Source of the DNA: JACPFJ01 sp036504875
GTDB taxonomy: Bacteria; Desulfobacterota; Desulfuromonadia; Geobacterales; Pseudopelobacteraceae
DNA length: 64,000 bases
NCBI GenBank assembly: GCA_036504875.1
Contig: DASXUK010000007.1
Location: 23,633 to 87,632 of the forward strand
Direction: 5' to 3'
The notes beneath the pieces are model-generated. The model did not search any database. It was not told the origin of the DNA and saw only the letters and a program-made list of their open reading frames with translations. The stretch's first letter is position 1; each line of letters begins with the position of its first letter. Positions 43,219 to 51,814 of the stretch are shown one piece after another. The translations under genes were made by a program, and so were the position numbers.

Positions 43219-43318
43219 TTATACCTTCCCTGAAAAGAAGTATGTTTAGTTCGAATTAATATTGGAACCATAATTGAAAATCGGGGGCTGTGTCAAGTAA
43301 ACGAGATTAACTGGCCGG

Positions 43319-44581
43319 TTAATGCGGGTCACGACCCTGCTGCAGATCGAAAACCGGCATGATCCTGTTGAACAGAAAAAAAAGTACATAAGGCATCGAG
43401 ACAACAAAAAGTGCTCCAAACAGACCTTCCCTGAAATTTTCCAGGGTATCCGGAATTATCGGCAACCTGTATTCCATGAAACCGGCAAATGACCCTGAAA
43501 ATGCCTGGCCTCCGATGACAACATTCCAGCGCATCATGAAGACGCCCACCAGCACCAACAGCGTGCTGACAACTATCCTACGGGTGGTAATTCCTGGCAA
43601 AAGCAGCAGTATCAGCGGAACCGCATTCCCAAGTCCGTACTGAAGAATAAAGATGCTGAAGAAATCCTTGTCGTAGATGACGCTGCGCAGGATGTCCCAG
43701 GACTTGACCGCCGTATAGCCGCGGAAGACCAGGTCGAGGAGTTCCAGCGAGATGGCCAGCACCAGGAAGATCAAAAGATAACGGGAGGTCTGGCTGGCGA
43801 TATCCAGCTTGACGCTTTTCAAATCCGCCTTGCTCGGCACCCCTACGTCATACTTTAATTTCCAGTTGTTGATCATGATCCTCATTTTCGTGACGCAGAT
43901 ATAGGAGAGAATGCAGAGCGCGATGCCGGAGACCACCGCCGAACAGATAAAGATAACCGGCATAAGCGGCGTCATCCAGAGCGCATTGGCCTTGACCGAA
44001 CCAAAGATGAAACCGGCGTAGCCGTGCAGGAAACAGGCGACCGGGATGCCGCAAGCAGCCAGGACCTTGACCGCTTTTTCATCCATTTGCAGGGCTTTTT
44101 CGCTGATGTCCCAAGCGCCGAGAGTCAATAAACGGAAGAGCAGGTAACGCAGGTTGCCGATAACGCCACGATGCTCCTGGTCGCGCAGCTTCAGGGCGGT
44201 TTCGACAAAATGCCTCCGATATACGAACCACAACTCAGAGGCCACGATCATGCCATAGGTCATGAACACAATTCCGAAAGCGGCAATGGCCGAGGTGAAG
44301 TGCGGGGTCATCAGGACATGGTGGTTGCGCAGCGGTTGCTGAAGATGTAGCAAAAGCGGCAAGGGTGCGCAAGGCAGCAGAGCAAAAGAGAAGACCAGTG
44401 AAAAGCGGGCGATCTCCTTCAACTGTTTGACCCCGAACACGTGATAGAGCGAGGAGAGCACAAAGGCGCCGGCCACCAGGCCGGTCATGAAGGGATACAT
44501 TACGATCTGGATTGACCAGTAGATGTATTCGTTGGGATAGACGAAGAACTCCTTCAGGGTCCAGGCTTCACCATGTACCAT
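43319..44581 (-). CDS. cbcU: NrfD/PsrC-type membrane quinol oxidoreductase subunit
   Basis: 420 residues with about ten hydrophobic helices and the NrfD features: an N-terminal WSIQIVMYPFMTGLVAGAFVLSSL helix, a HLQQPLRNHHVLMTPHFTSAIAAFG loop and HGYAGFIFGSVKANALW (H and charged residues that bind quinone in PsrC/NrfD). ATG 30 bases after the ferredoxin gene. It probably oxidises menaquinol and passes electrons to the Fe-S and cytochrome partners. The three-gene order matches the Cbc4 (CbcSTU) complex of Geobacter; symbol given on that basis, orthology unverified. Confidence 0.82.
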   Translation of the reverse strand: MVHGEAWTLKEFFVYPNEYIYWSIQIVMYPFMTGLVAGAFVLSSLYHVFGVKQLKEIARFSLVFSFALLPCAPLPLLLHLQQPLRNHHVLMTPHFTSAIAAFGIVFMTYGMIVASELWFVYRRHFVETALKLRDQEHRGVIGNLRYLLFRLLTLGAWDISEKALQMDEKAVKVLAACGIPVACFLHGYAGFIFGSVKANALWMTPLMPVIFICSAVVSGIALCILSYICVTKMRIMINNWKLKYDVGVPSKADLKSVKLDIASQTSRYLLIFLVLAISLELLDLVFRGYTAVKSWDILRSVIYDKDFFSIFILQYGLGNAVPLILLLLPGITTRRIVVSTLLVLVGVFMMRWNVVIGGQAFSGSFAGFMEYRLPIIPDTLENFREGLFGALFVVSMPYVLFFLFNRIMPVFDLQQGRDPH

Positions 44582-44611
44582 GGTTTTCTCCTCTTATGGC
44601 CGGGAAGCGCA

Positions 44612-45400
44612 TTATTTGACCTCCATTGAGAGTCCCAGATAGAACACCTGCGGCTTGGTGCCGTATTCCTCCTTGAGTACGCTGACCCGCTCGGTGGTGA
44701 TGGTTTTTGTGACCGGGTCGTCAGGGTCCCTCAGATTGCCGATCCGGCGAGCGCCGAACGGACAGGCATCCACGCAGGCGCTCTTCATCCCTTTGGTTAT
44801 GCGGTGATAGCAGAAGTTGCATTTCTCGGCCACATGATGTTCAGGATGGAAGAAGCGCACCCCGTACGGGCAGCCCATGATGCAATAGCCACAGCCGATG
44901 CACCATTTGCGATCCACCAGAACTACTCCATCCTCGGTCTGATAGGTGGCTCCGACCGGGCAAACCTGGACACAGGGGGGATTATCACACTGGTTGCATA
45001 GTTTGGGGACGAAGAAGGCTTTGGCTATGTCCAGGTCCGTGATTTCTTTCATTCCGGCCAGGTTCTGGTCGGATTCAGTGGAGGTAAAGCCGTCGCGGGC
45101 CGCCTTGGGAGAATCGATCCAGGTTTTTCCGGATTTGGTCATGATATAGCGCTCGACCCACGTCCTGGAGACATTGGCTTCATAGGGGGTATCATTTTCA
45201 ATCTTGCAGGCCTTGACGCAAAAACCGCAGCCGACACATTTTTGGGTGTCGACCAAGAACACCCAGCGTACCTTGCTATTGTCTTTTTTCTCAGCCCGCA
45301 GCTTTTTCGGATTAAAAACCTCGAAAGCGGCAATCGGCACTGCCATGCCGCCCACCATAATGGTCATCTTTTTGCAGAAATCGCGACGATTAATCATCAC
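44612..45400 (-). CDS. cbcT: Four-cluster ferredoxin-type subunit with Tat-like leader
   Basis: 262 residues. The N-terminus NRRDFCKKM plus a hydrophobic stretch is a Tat-type leader, so the protein is exported folded. Four 4Fe-4S cluster motifs are visible: CVGCGFCVKACK (about 55-66), CNQCDNPPCVQVCP, CIGCGYCIMGCPYGVRFF, and CNFCYHR with CVDACPFGARR. This is the NrfC/PsrB-type electron-transfer subunit. Its start overlaps the cytochrome stop by ATGA (45397-45400). Confidence 0.85.
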   Translation of the reverse strand: MMINRRDFCKKMTIMVGGMAVPIAAFEVFNPKKLRAEKKDNSKVRWVFLVDTQKCVGCGFCVKACKIENDTPYEANVSRTWVERYIMTKSGKTWIDSPKAARDGFTSTESDQNLAGMKEITDLDIAKAFFVPKLCNQCDNPPCVQVCPVGATYQTEDGVVLVDRKWCIGCGYCIMGCPYGVRFFHPEHHVAEKCNFCYHRITKGMKSACVDACPFGARRIGNLRDPDDPVTKTITTERVSVLKEEYGTKPQVFYLGLSMEVK

Positions 45401-45882
45401 TGCACCTTTTGCTTCTGCTTAAGCGGCTTGGGATTATGTGGAATATGGCACATTACACACTCAGCCTGCGAGTAGTGCTGCACAGGGTTGATTCCGGTGA
45501 TCTTGACCCGGTCGCTGTTGGGATACAAAAGCCGTGCATGGCAGCGCAGGCATAGCTTTCGAGTGCGGTCGATGTTATATCCGGCAGGATCTTTGGGATG
45601 TTCGTAGTTGGGGCCGTGGCAGTTTTCGCAGCTTATGATTCTGTGAGGAGAATTTTTGAGATCGTTGTACTGCTGGGGGTGGCATTCAGGGCAATGGGCG
45701 GCGGTCTTGTATCTGACCGGCACCATCTTCCAAACCTCTTCGTTTGACTTGCGGTGCCATCCGTACATGTAGCCCCGCTCGTGGATGCCAAAATCTTCCG
45801 GGACAACGGCGTACCTTACCAGCAGTATTACAGCCAGCAGAAAAAGGGCCAGATATAAAGGACGCCAGACATGGCTTCTCAT
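45397..45882 (-). CDS. cbcS: Membrane-anchored tetraheme c-type cytochrome
   Basis: 161 residues. An N-terminal membrane anchor (about 8-25) is followed by four CxxCH heme sites: CPECH (64-68), CENCH (85-89), CLRCH (111-115) and CVMCH (142-146), with extra His residues that can be distal ligands (His43, 80, 136, 149). It would accept electrons from the Fe-S subunit and release them to periplasmic cytochromes. First gene of the respiratory module. Confidence 0.87.
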   Translation of the reverse strand: MRSHVWRPLYLALFLLAVILLVRYAVVPEDFGIHERGYMYGWHRKSNEEVWKMVPVRYKTAAHCPECHPQQYNDLKNSPHRIISCENCHGPNYEHPKDPAGYNIDRTRKLCLRCHARLLYPNSDRVKITGINPVQHYSQAECVMCHIPHNPKPLKQKQKVQ

Positions 45883-46006
45883 GCCTTCAACCTCCGTGAT
45901 CCCGAAAAGATTCTACATACTCCTGTGGATGCCTGGATTTGTCAAGTAAACCAATTATAATCCTCAAGTTGCACGCCACAACCCGGATTACCCTAGTAAG
46001 AAATGC

Positions 46007-46042
46007 AAAGGGACCATTTCCGATCCCGAAAATGGTCCCTTT
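46007..46042 (-). terminator. Terminator, strong 13-base stem
   Basis: AAAGGGACCATTT (46007-46019) pairs perfectly with AAATGGTCCCTTT (46030-46042) around a 10-base loop. It ends the GGDEF-EAL gene on the minus strand, 17 bases after its stop, and may act in both directions. Confidence 0.75.
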
Positions 46043-46059
46043 GTTGACCGCAGCAGACG

Positions 46060-47766
46060 CTACTGTTTCTGTTTATATTCGGCCAGGTGTTGCAGAAGTT
46101 CCTCCGGGGGAAGCGGCTGGCTGAAATAGAATCCCTGGACCATATTGCATTGCTTCGAGCTGAGGTGGAGCAATTGCTCGGCCGTCTCCACTCCTTCGGC
46201 CACCACTCGCAAATTCATGTTGTTGGCCATGCTGATGATGGTATTGACGATCAGGGCGTTATTCGTGTCGTGGGTGATGGTTGAGATAAAGGAACGGTCG
46301 ATCTTTAACTCGGTGATCGGCATGGAGCTGAGGTAGTTGAGCGAGGAATACCCGGTACCGAAATCGTCGATCGACAGGGCCAGGCCAAGCTGGCGCAGGG
46401 TATTCAAGGTGGCGATGGTCTCGTCAATATCCTCCATGACAATGCTTTCTGTGAGCTCGATGCAGAGACATGTGGGATCCATGCCGGTTTCTGCCAGTAT
46501 TCTGGTAATGGTGGCCGGCAGCCCGCCGGATTTGAATTGCGGAGCCGAGATATTCACCGAGATCGAGATTGGAGCCATCCCCTGCCGGCGCCAAGCCATA
46601 TATTGCAAGCAGGCCTTCTCCAGGATCCATTCGCCGACCGGGATAATCAGCCCCGAATCTTCAAGGACCGGGATGAATTCCGCAGGAGAAATCAGTCTGC
46701 CGTCACTGTGCTGCCAGCGGACCAATGTCTCCAAGCCTGCCACCATACCGCTGGATATTTCGATCTGGGGTTGGTAGTGGAGAATGAATTCGTTTCTTTC
46801 CAGGGCCCGCCGCAGATTGGATTCCAACTCGATGCGACTCTTGACATGGGCGCCGAATTCCGGGTTGTAGAATTGGACATTGTTGCGGCCACGCTCCCGG
46901 GCTTGCAGGGTTGACATGTCGGCGTGCTTTAGAAGGTCATCCATGGTGGCGCCGTCGTCAGGCCAGATCACGATCCCCATGCTGGCAGATACAAACAGTT
47001 CACCGGTGGAAACGACAAAGGGGTCATGAAAAATAGACTGCAGTACCCTGATCAAGGATTCAACTTCATGCGCCGGTGTTGAGGATAATACCACGAACTC
47101 ATCACTGCCGATGCGTGCCAGCATATCCTCTCCGGCCAGTATATTCCGCAGGCGCTGGGCCAGCTCCTGCAAAATCTTGTCAGTAGCGAGCATACCCAGC
47201 GAGGCATTCATCATCTTGAAGTTGTCCAGGTCCAGGTGGATAACACAGAACTGCTGCTTGCAAGCCTTGATGTTCTCAAAATGTTCGATCAGAAAAGTTC
47301 GGTTGGGCAGCCCGGTCAGGGCATCATAATGCAGATAGACATCCCGGCTTTGTTCAAAACAGAACATTGCAGCCTGATGCTCGCGCTGTTCAGCTGCCTT
47401 CTTCAAAAGTTTTCGCGCAAGTATCTCCAATACGGATAATTCCCGCACCGGCTTGTCAATATAATCCCAGGCTCCCAGTTTCATGGCCTTGACTGCGTCG
47501 GTCAGCTTGCCTGTTCCTGAGATGACCACAACCGGAGTGTGCGGGCTCTCCTCCCGCAAGATGGGCAGAAGTTCCAGACCGGCCAGGTTTGGCATGCACA
47601 GATCGGTGAAAACAACATCCGGCTGGTGTTGCCTGAACATTTCCAAGCCTTCCTGACCATTGGAAGCCTCATAAACCTTGAAGCCACTATCCTCAAGGTA
47701 GGAGGCAATGCTGCGGCGCAGGCCCTCGTCATCCTCGATGGTCAGTATAGTTATTTCGTCCGGCAT
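46060..47766 (-). CDS. Response regulator with GGDEF and EAL domains
   Basis: 568 residues. Receiver domain (1-120) with phosphoacceptor Asp in DVVFTDLCMPNLAG and Lys in YIDKPVREL. GGDEF domain about 145-300: the signature reads RIGSDEF, so the second Gly is Ser and cyclase activity is questionable. EAL domain about 320-560: the EAL motif reads ETL, but ELTESIV, DDFGTGYSSLNYL, KIDRSF and VVAEGVET are intact, so phosphodiesterase activity is likely. It would change c-di-GMP levels when phosphorylated. Start overlaps the preceding receiver gene by 16 bases; last gene of the sigma-54 operon. Confidence 0.92.
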   Translation of the reverse strand: MPDEITILTIEDDEGLRRSIASYLEDSGFKVYEASNGQEGLEMFRQHQPDVVFTDLCMPNLAGLELLPILREESPHTPVVVISGTGKLTDAVKAMKLGAWDYIDKPVRELSVLEILARKLLKKAAEQREHQAAMFCFEQSRDVYLHYDALTGLPNRTFLIEHFENIKACKQQFCVIHLDLDNFKMMNASLGMLATDKILQELAQRLRNILAGEDMLARIGSDEFVVLSSTPAHEVESLIRVLQSIFHDPFVVSTGELFVSASMGIVIWPDDGATMDDLLKHADMSTLQARERGRNNVQFYNPEFGAHVKSRIELESNLRRALERNEFILHYQPQIEISSGMVAGLETLVRWQHSDGRLISPAEFIPVLEDSGLIIPVGEWILEKACLQYMAWRRQGMAPISISVNISAPQFKSGGLPATITRILAETGMDPTCLCIELTESIVMEDIDETIATLNTLRQLGLALSIDDFGTGYSSLNYLSSMPITELKIDRSFISTITHDTNNALIVNTIISMANNMNLRVVAEGVETAEQLLHLSSKQCNMVQGFYFSQPLPPEELLQHLAEYKQKQ

Positions 47767-48152
47767 TGGTGAGGTCCCTCTGCAACTTTTATCTGAATCA
47801 ATTCAGTAAGCTCTTTCAAACTCTGTATGGGTTTATAGATGATATCATCATCCTGCATTCCCAATTGCTGCAGCTCAGAGGATAGACCGTACGAGCGCGA
47901 GCCGGTATGAATTACGAACCGTGAAAGCGGCCGAATTCGGAGAGCTTTGGTTATAAAGGTTTCGCCGCTCATATCGGGAAGTTTCAGGTCAACCAGAACA
48001 ACGTCGATCGGCTGGGTTGTCAGGACTTGTAATGCCTCTTCAGCGCTGGTGGCGGTGTAGACTGCAAAACCGTCATCTTCCAGCCAGGCCTCGACACTAT
48101 CGAGCACAAGCTGGTTATCATCCGCCAGTAGTACGCTGATGGCCACGGTCAT
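47751..48152 (-). CDS. Single-domain response regulator
   Basis: 133 residues. Receiver with acidic pocket LADDN, phosphoacceptor Asp in DVVLVDLKLPDMSG, Thr/Ser in FVIHTGS and Lys in IIYKPIQSL. No output domain. The ATG overlaps the kinase stop (ATGA, 48149-48152), so the pair is translated together; it probably relays phosphate from the upstream kinase. Confidence 0.9.
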   Translation of the reverse strand: MTVAISVLLADDNQLVLDSVEAWLEDDGFAVYTATSAEEALQVLTTQPIDVVLVDLKLPDMSGETFITKALRIRPLSRFVIHTGSRSYGLSSELQQLGMQDDDIIYKPIQSLKELTELIQIKVAEGPHQCRTK

Positions 48153-49867
48153 TCGGAAACCTGCGGAGTAAGTGGCAAGCTGATAGTGAATCTGGCTCCC
48201 CGGCCAGTTTGAGAGTCAACCTTGATGATCCCGCGGTGATTATTCACTACCAGGGCATAGGCAACCGAAAGCCCCAGGCCGGTGCCAACCCCGATCTCCT
48301 TGGTGGTGAAGAAAGGGTCAAAAATACGATCGGCAACATTTTCCGGGATTCCAGGACCGTTATCCTCAACCTCAATCAATGCATACTGATCAGTATACCT
48401 GGTACGCAGGGTGATCCTGGGGAAGAGGGTTAGTGTTTTGTCTGACATGGCCTGGGCGGCATTTTTGACAATATTCAGGATCACCTGCTCGATCTCCAGG
48501 CTGTTCATGACTATCGGAGGCAGGTCCTGGTACTCCCTTACTATCTGAATATTACGGAAGTCATACTGTTTTTTGAGATCATAGTCACAATTGGCCAGCT
48601 CCAGGGCCCGGTCAATAATTTGAGGAAGCAAGGTGGGTTCCAGGTTGGTAGTCCATTTGCGGCTGAACACCAGCATGTTGGCGATGATATCGGCTGCCCT
48701 GGTTCCGGCGGCGGTGATGTGCTTAAGCAGTTCATTGATGCCGCGCCGCTGCAGGTACTGTTGTACCAGGTTGAAGTCGACTCCGATCTCTTCGGCCACT
48801 TTATTATTGGTTGGGAGCCCGGAGGTTATCCGGCGTTGGATATTTTGAGTATTCTGGAGAATGCCTCCCAGCGGGTTGTTCAGCTCGTGGGCCATGCCTG
48901 CAGCCAGTCCCCCGACCATGATCATTTTCTCGGTCTGGATCATGATGTCCTGAATACGCTTGTTTTCTGTTATGTCGGTTATGATGGCAACCACTGCTTT
49001 TAGCTCGCCATCCGACCCTTCCAGGCGTTTACCGGAGAAAAAGCCCCAGAAATCGCTCCCATCCCGGCGGAGGTAGTGCCGTTCCGTATAGATATGGTCA
49101 ATGGCGCCGCTGACCAGCTGACTCAGCAGGCCGATGCCCTGTTTGCGTTCTGATGGATGGACATGTTCGGGATAGTTGGTGCCGATCAGCTTGTCAAGCG
49201 GACAGGCGAACATCTCGGCCATGCGTTGATTGGAAAAAAGGAGTGTTCCCTGCGCATCCATCTGAACAATGCCGGATTGGGAGGTATCGAAAATGATCTG
49301 CAGGCGCTTTTCATTTTCCAGGTGGGCCTTTTCAGTCAGTTTTCGGATGGTTATATCATGAATCGACTCGATTGAGCCTATGACAGTCCCGGCATCGTTA
49401 TACAACCGACGGGCGGTACACAGAAGATAGATCCCCCCCGGGCGAAAATCAGGGATAAAGGCCTCAGCCATAACCGTATCCCCATTTTGCTCAAAAATGG
49501 CATACTGAAGTATACTTTCAGGGTCATTTTCAAGAACGGCATCGATCAGAATCGGTCGTCGCCGACCATAGAAGGGCAGGGCGTACTCGAAATCGCCCCG
49601 GCCAAGCATCTCCTTGGCCGGTATGCCGGTAATCTCCTCGCAGGCCCTGTTCCAGGCGATTACTTCGCCTGCCACGTTGATGACAAAAGTCGGATCGGGA
49701 AGGAAGTCAATTATATCTGCCAGATGTTTCTCGCTCTTTTGCAGCGCTTCCTGGATCCGTTTGCGCTCGCCGATCTCTTTCTTCAACGCGGCGGTCCTTG
49801 ATGTTGCAGCGCGTTCAAAAGCCAGGATAATGCAAAGCAGGAAGATGGTTACTACGGCTAAAGACAT
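48149..49867 (-). CDS. Sensor histidine kinase with two PAS domains
   Basis: 572 residues, ATG after CGGGGACAAAG. A single membrane helix (residues 2-17) anchors the protein. PAS 1 about 45-165 (IIDFLPDPTFVINVAGEV) and PAS 2 about 185-305 (IIFDTSQSGIVQMDAQGTLL to VAIITDITENKR). The H-box is AAGMAHELNNPLGGIL, with ATPase motifs LNIVKNAAQAM, EDNGPGIP, FDPFFTTKE and GTGLGLSVAYALV. Co-transcribed with the upstream chemoreceptor (16-base gap) and downstream receiver. Confidence 0.92.
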   Translation of the reverse strand: MSLAVVTIFLLCIILAFERAATSRTAALKKEIGERKRIQEALQKSEKHLADIIDFLPDPTFVINVAGEVIAWNRACEEITGIPAKEMLGRGDFEYALPFYGRRRPILIDAVLENDPESILQYAIFEQNGDTVMAEAFIPDFRPGGIYLLCTARRLYNDAGTVIGSIESIHDITIRKLTEKAHLENEKRLQIIFDTSQSGIVQMDAQGTLLFSNQRMAEMFACPLDKLIGTNYPEHVHPSERKQGIGLLSQLVSGAIDHIYTERHYLRRDGSDFWGFFSGKRLEGSDGELKAVVAIITDITENKRIQDIMIQTEKMIMVGGLAAGMAHELNNPLGGILQNTQNIQRRITSGLPTNNKVAEEIGVDFNLVQQYLQRRGINELLKHITAAGTRAADIIANMLVFSRKWTTNLEPTLLPQIIDRALELANCDYDLKKQYDFRNIQIVREYQDLPPIVMNSLEIEQVILNIVKNAAQAMSDKTLTLFPRITLRTRYTDQYALIEVEDNGPGIPENVADRIFDPFFTTKEIGVGTGLGLSVAYALVVNNHRGIIKVDSQTGRGARFTISLPLTPQVSE

Positions 49868-49883
49868 CTTTGTCCCCGCTGGC

Positions 49884-51539
49884 TTAAGCTGCTATCTTAA
49901 AGTGTTGCATGAGCGACCGCAGTTCATCGGAAAGTCGTGCCAGCTGGGCGGCGGCGGTTGCCGATTCCTGCGAGCCGTTGGCAGTTAGCTGAACCGCTGA
50001 TGTTATCTGCTGAATATTATCGCTGATTTCGCCGGTGGTGGCATTCTGCTCCTCGGCCGCGGTGGCGATCTGATTAACCTGCATGGTCAGTGCGCCGATC
50101 TGCTCCAGGATGCTTTGCAGGGCTACGCCAGATTTGGATGCGTCCTCGGTGCCCCTTTCAACCTCGCGAACACCTTCTTCCATGGCTACTACCGCATTGC
50201 GAGTCTCAATCTGGATGTTTTTAATAGTGGCGGCAATCTGTTTGGTGGCTTTGGTGGTTCGTTCGGCCAGGGCGCGCACCTCATCAGCCACCACGGCAAA
50301 TCCGCGGCCCTGCTCGCCGGCCCGGGCGGCCTCTATGGCGGCATTCAGAGCCAGCAGATTGGTCTGATCTGCAATATCCTCTATAGTTCCGACAATCTCG
50401 CCAATCTCTTCAGAACGATTTCCCAGTGTCTCGACCATGCTGGCTGATTCCTTGACCCGCAGCGCGATCTGGCCCATGACTGCAATAGTTTCGTCAACTA
50501 TACGGGCGCTTGTTTCAGCAGCCTCATTGACTTTGCCGGCGTTGTTGGCGGCCATATGGCAGTTGCTGGCGATGTCGTTGGTGGTGGCTGCCATTTCCTC
50601 GCTGGCCGTGGCAATGGTCTGGGTCTGGGCAGCGGCTTGTTCGGCACCGGTGGCCATCTGTTCGGCGGTGGAATGCATCTGATTGGCAGCCGAGGCCACC
50701 TCCAGGCCGTTGTTGGTTACTTTGGTGATAGTGTCATGCAAGGTCTCGACCATGATATTGAGTTCTTCGGACAGCATGCCCATCTCATCCCGTGACGATA
50801 TCTCGCAGCGGACCGAGAGGTCGCCGCTAGCCAGCTTTTTCATGATCTCGAACACGTTTCGCAGCGGAAGCACTATTGAGCGGGCAATAAACAGACCCAG
50901 CGCAACAGTCAAGGCCAGTACCGCGACAATGATAGCGATCATGGTCACAAACGAGCGTTTGAAAACGGCAGTGTCGGCCTTGAACATCGCCTGGGCATCT
51001 TTGACGTTTTCAGCAACCAGATTAGCCACGATCTCGGCCGGTTTGGCGTAAAGCGGGCCGACCTGTTCGGTACCATAAGTGATGGCGCCAGCCACGGCTT
51101 CGCTGTCGTTGGCGGCATGGGCGGTCAAAAGCATCTCGCCCAGCTTGGTGCCGTTAACAATATATTTTTCAAAGCCCTCCTTAAAGACCGAAATCGCTTG
51201 GATTTCCTGTTCGTCCAAGCCATCCGACGACTCAAGATTTTTCAGTGATTCGCGCACTGCTGTAATTTTCTTGGAGAAATCAGCCCATTTCTCTTTCAGT
51301 TTGGCATCATCCTTTAAGGCCATCATGTAGACCAGGTCAAGCCGCATGGCCAGAAAATCACTCTTCATGGCGCCAAGAAAAGCGGTGTGCTGCAGCCCCT
51401 GGTTGGATACTTCCAGGCTCTGGTTGCTGCCGCGCATACCGCTCAATCCAAGAGCTCCCACCACCGCCAAAGCCAGGCAGGAGGTGCTGATAAGCACTGT
51501 CAGCTTGGTCTGTACCTTCAGATCGTTCCAGGTTTTCAT
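49884..51539 (-). CDS. Methyl-accepting chemotaxis protein
   Basis: 551 residues from ATG 51539, preceded by TGGAGGAT; an ATG five codons upstream overlaps that site. TM1 about 10-30, a periplasmic four-helix sensing domain of the 4HB_MCP type (about 35-195), TM2 about 195-217, HAMP (about 220-270) and a long coiled-coil signalling domain with the hairpin tip EDIADQTNLLALNAAIEAARAGEQGRGFAVVADEVR, the most conserved MCP sequence. No C-terminal CheR-tether pentapeptide. It is the first gene behind the sigma-54 promoter; followed by kinase and c-di-GMP genes rather than che genes, so it may serve a non-flagellar (Tfp or c-di-GMP) chemosensory output. Confidence 0.93.
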   Translation of the reverse strand: MKTWNDLKVQTKLTVLISTSCLALAVVGALGLSGMRGSNQSLEVSNQGLQHTAFLGAMKSDFLAMRLDLVYMMALKDDAKLKEKWADFSKKITAVRESLKNLESSDGLDEQEIQAISVFKEGFEKYIVNGTKLGEMLLTAHAANDSEAVAGAITYGTEQVGPLYAKPAEIVANLVAENVKDAQAMFKADTAVFKRSFVTMIAIIVAVLALTVALGLFIARSIVLPLRNVFEIMKKLASGDLSVRCEISSRDEMGMLSEELNIMVETLHDTITKVTNNGLEVASAANQMHSTAEQMATGAEQAAAQTQTIATASEEMAATTNDIASNCHMAANNAGKVNEAAETSARIVDETIAVMGQIALRVKESASMVETLGNRSEEIGEIVGTIEDIADQTNLLALNAAIEAARAGEQGRGFAVVADEVRALAERTTKATKQIAATIKNIQIETRNAVVAMEEGVREVERGTEDASKSGVALQSILEQIGALTMQVNQIATAAEEQNATTGEISDNIQQITSAVQLTANGSQESATAAAQLARLSDELRSLMQHFKIAA

Positions 51540-51596
51540 GTTTGCATCCTCCATTTTTTAAAAATAGCATGGGCAAATTCGATGGTAATATCTGTT

Positions 51597-51612
51597 AGCA
51601 TGGAGAATGCCA
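51597..51612 (-). promoter_or_regulatory. Sigma-54 (-24/-12) promoter of the chemoreceptor operon
   Basis: On the minus strand TGGCATTCTCCATGCT has the GG and GC doublets exactly ten bases apart and matches the TGGCAC-N5-TTGC consensus at the key positions. The predicted start of transcription is near 51586, about 47 bases before the chemoreceptor ATG. Confidence 0.75.
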
Positions 51613-51677
51613 ATTTAATTAAAAAAATAAATGATTAAAAAACAGAGGATTAACTCTAGGAAGGGATGTGCACCCCT

Positions 51678-51775
51678 TGTCAACAAAGTTGCAGGGTGAG
51701 CTTGCAGGCAGGACAGAAGCAATTAAATAGCGGTTTTAATGAATAGCAACAGTTTTGCTTAGCAACAATGTTGAC
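51678..51775 (-). promoter_or_regulatory. Three GCAACA-type dyads, probable enhancer sites
   Basis: Dyads at 51678-51693 (TGTCAACAAAGTTGCA), 51745-51759 (AGCAACAGTTTTGCT) and 51761-51775 (AGCAACAATGTTGAC) share the half-site (G/T)CAACA with its inverted partner. They lie roughly 65-165 bases upstream of the -24 element, the usual place for activator binding at sigma-54 promoters; two of them are centred 16 bases apart. The likely binder is the enhancer-binding protein encoded just upstream. Confidence 0.6.
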
Positions 51776-51814
51776 AGAGGCTCATTGAAAGCTAAAGGCT
51801 CTGGAAAATCTGGT

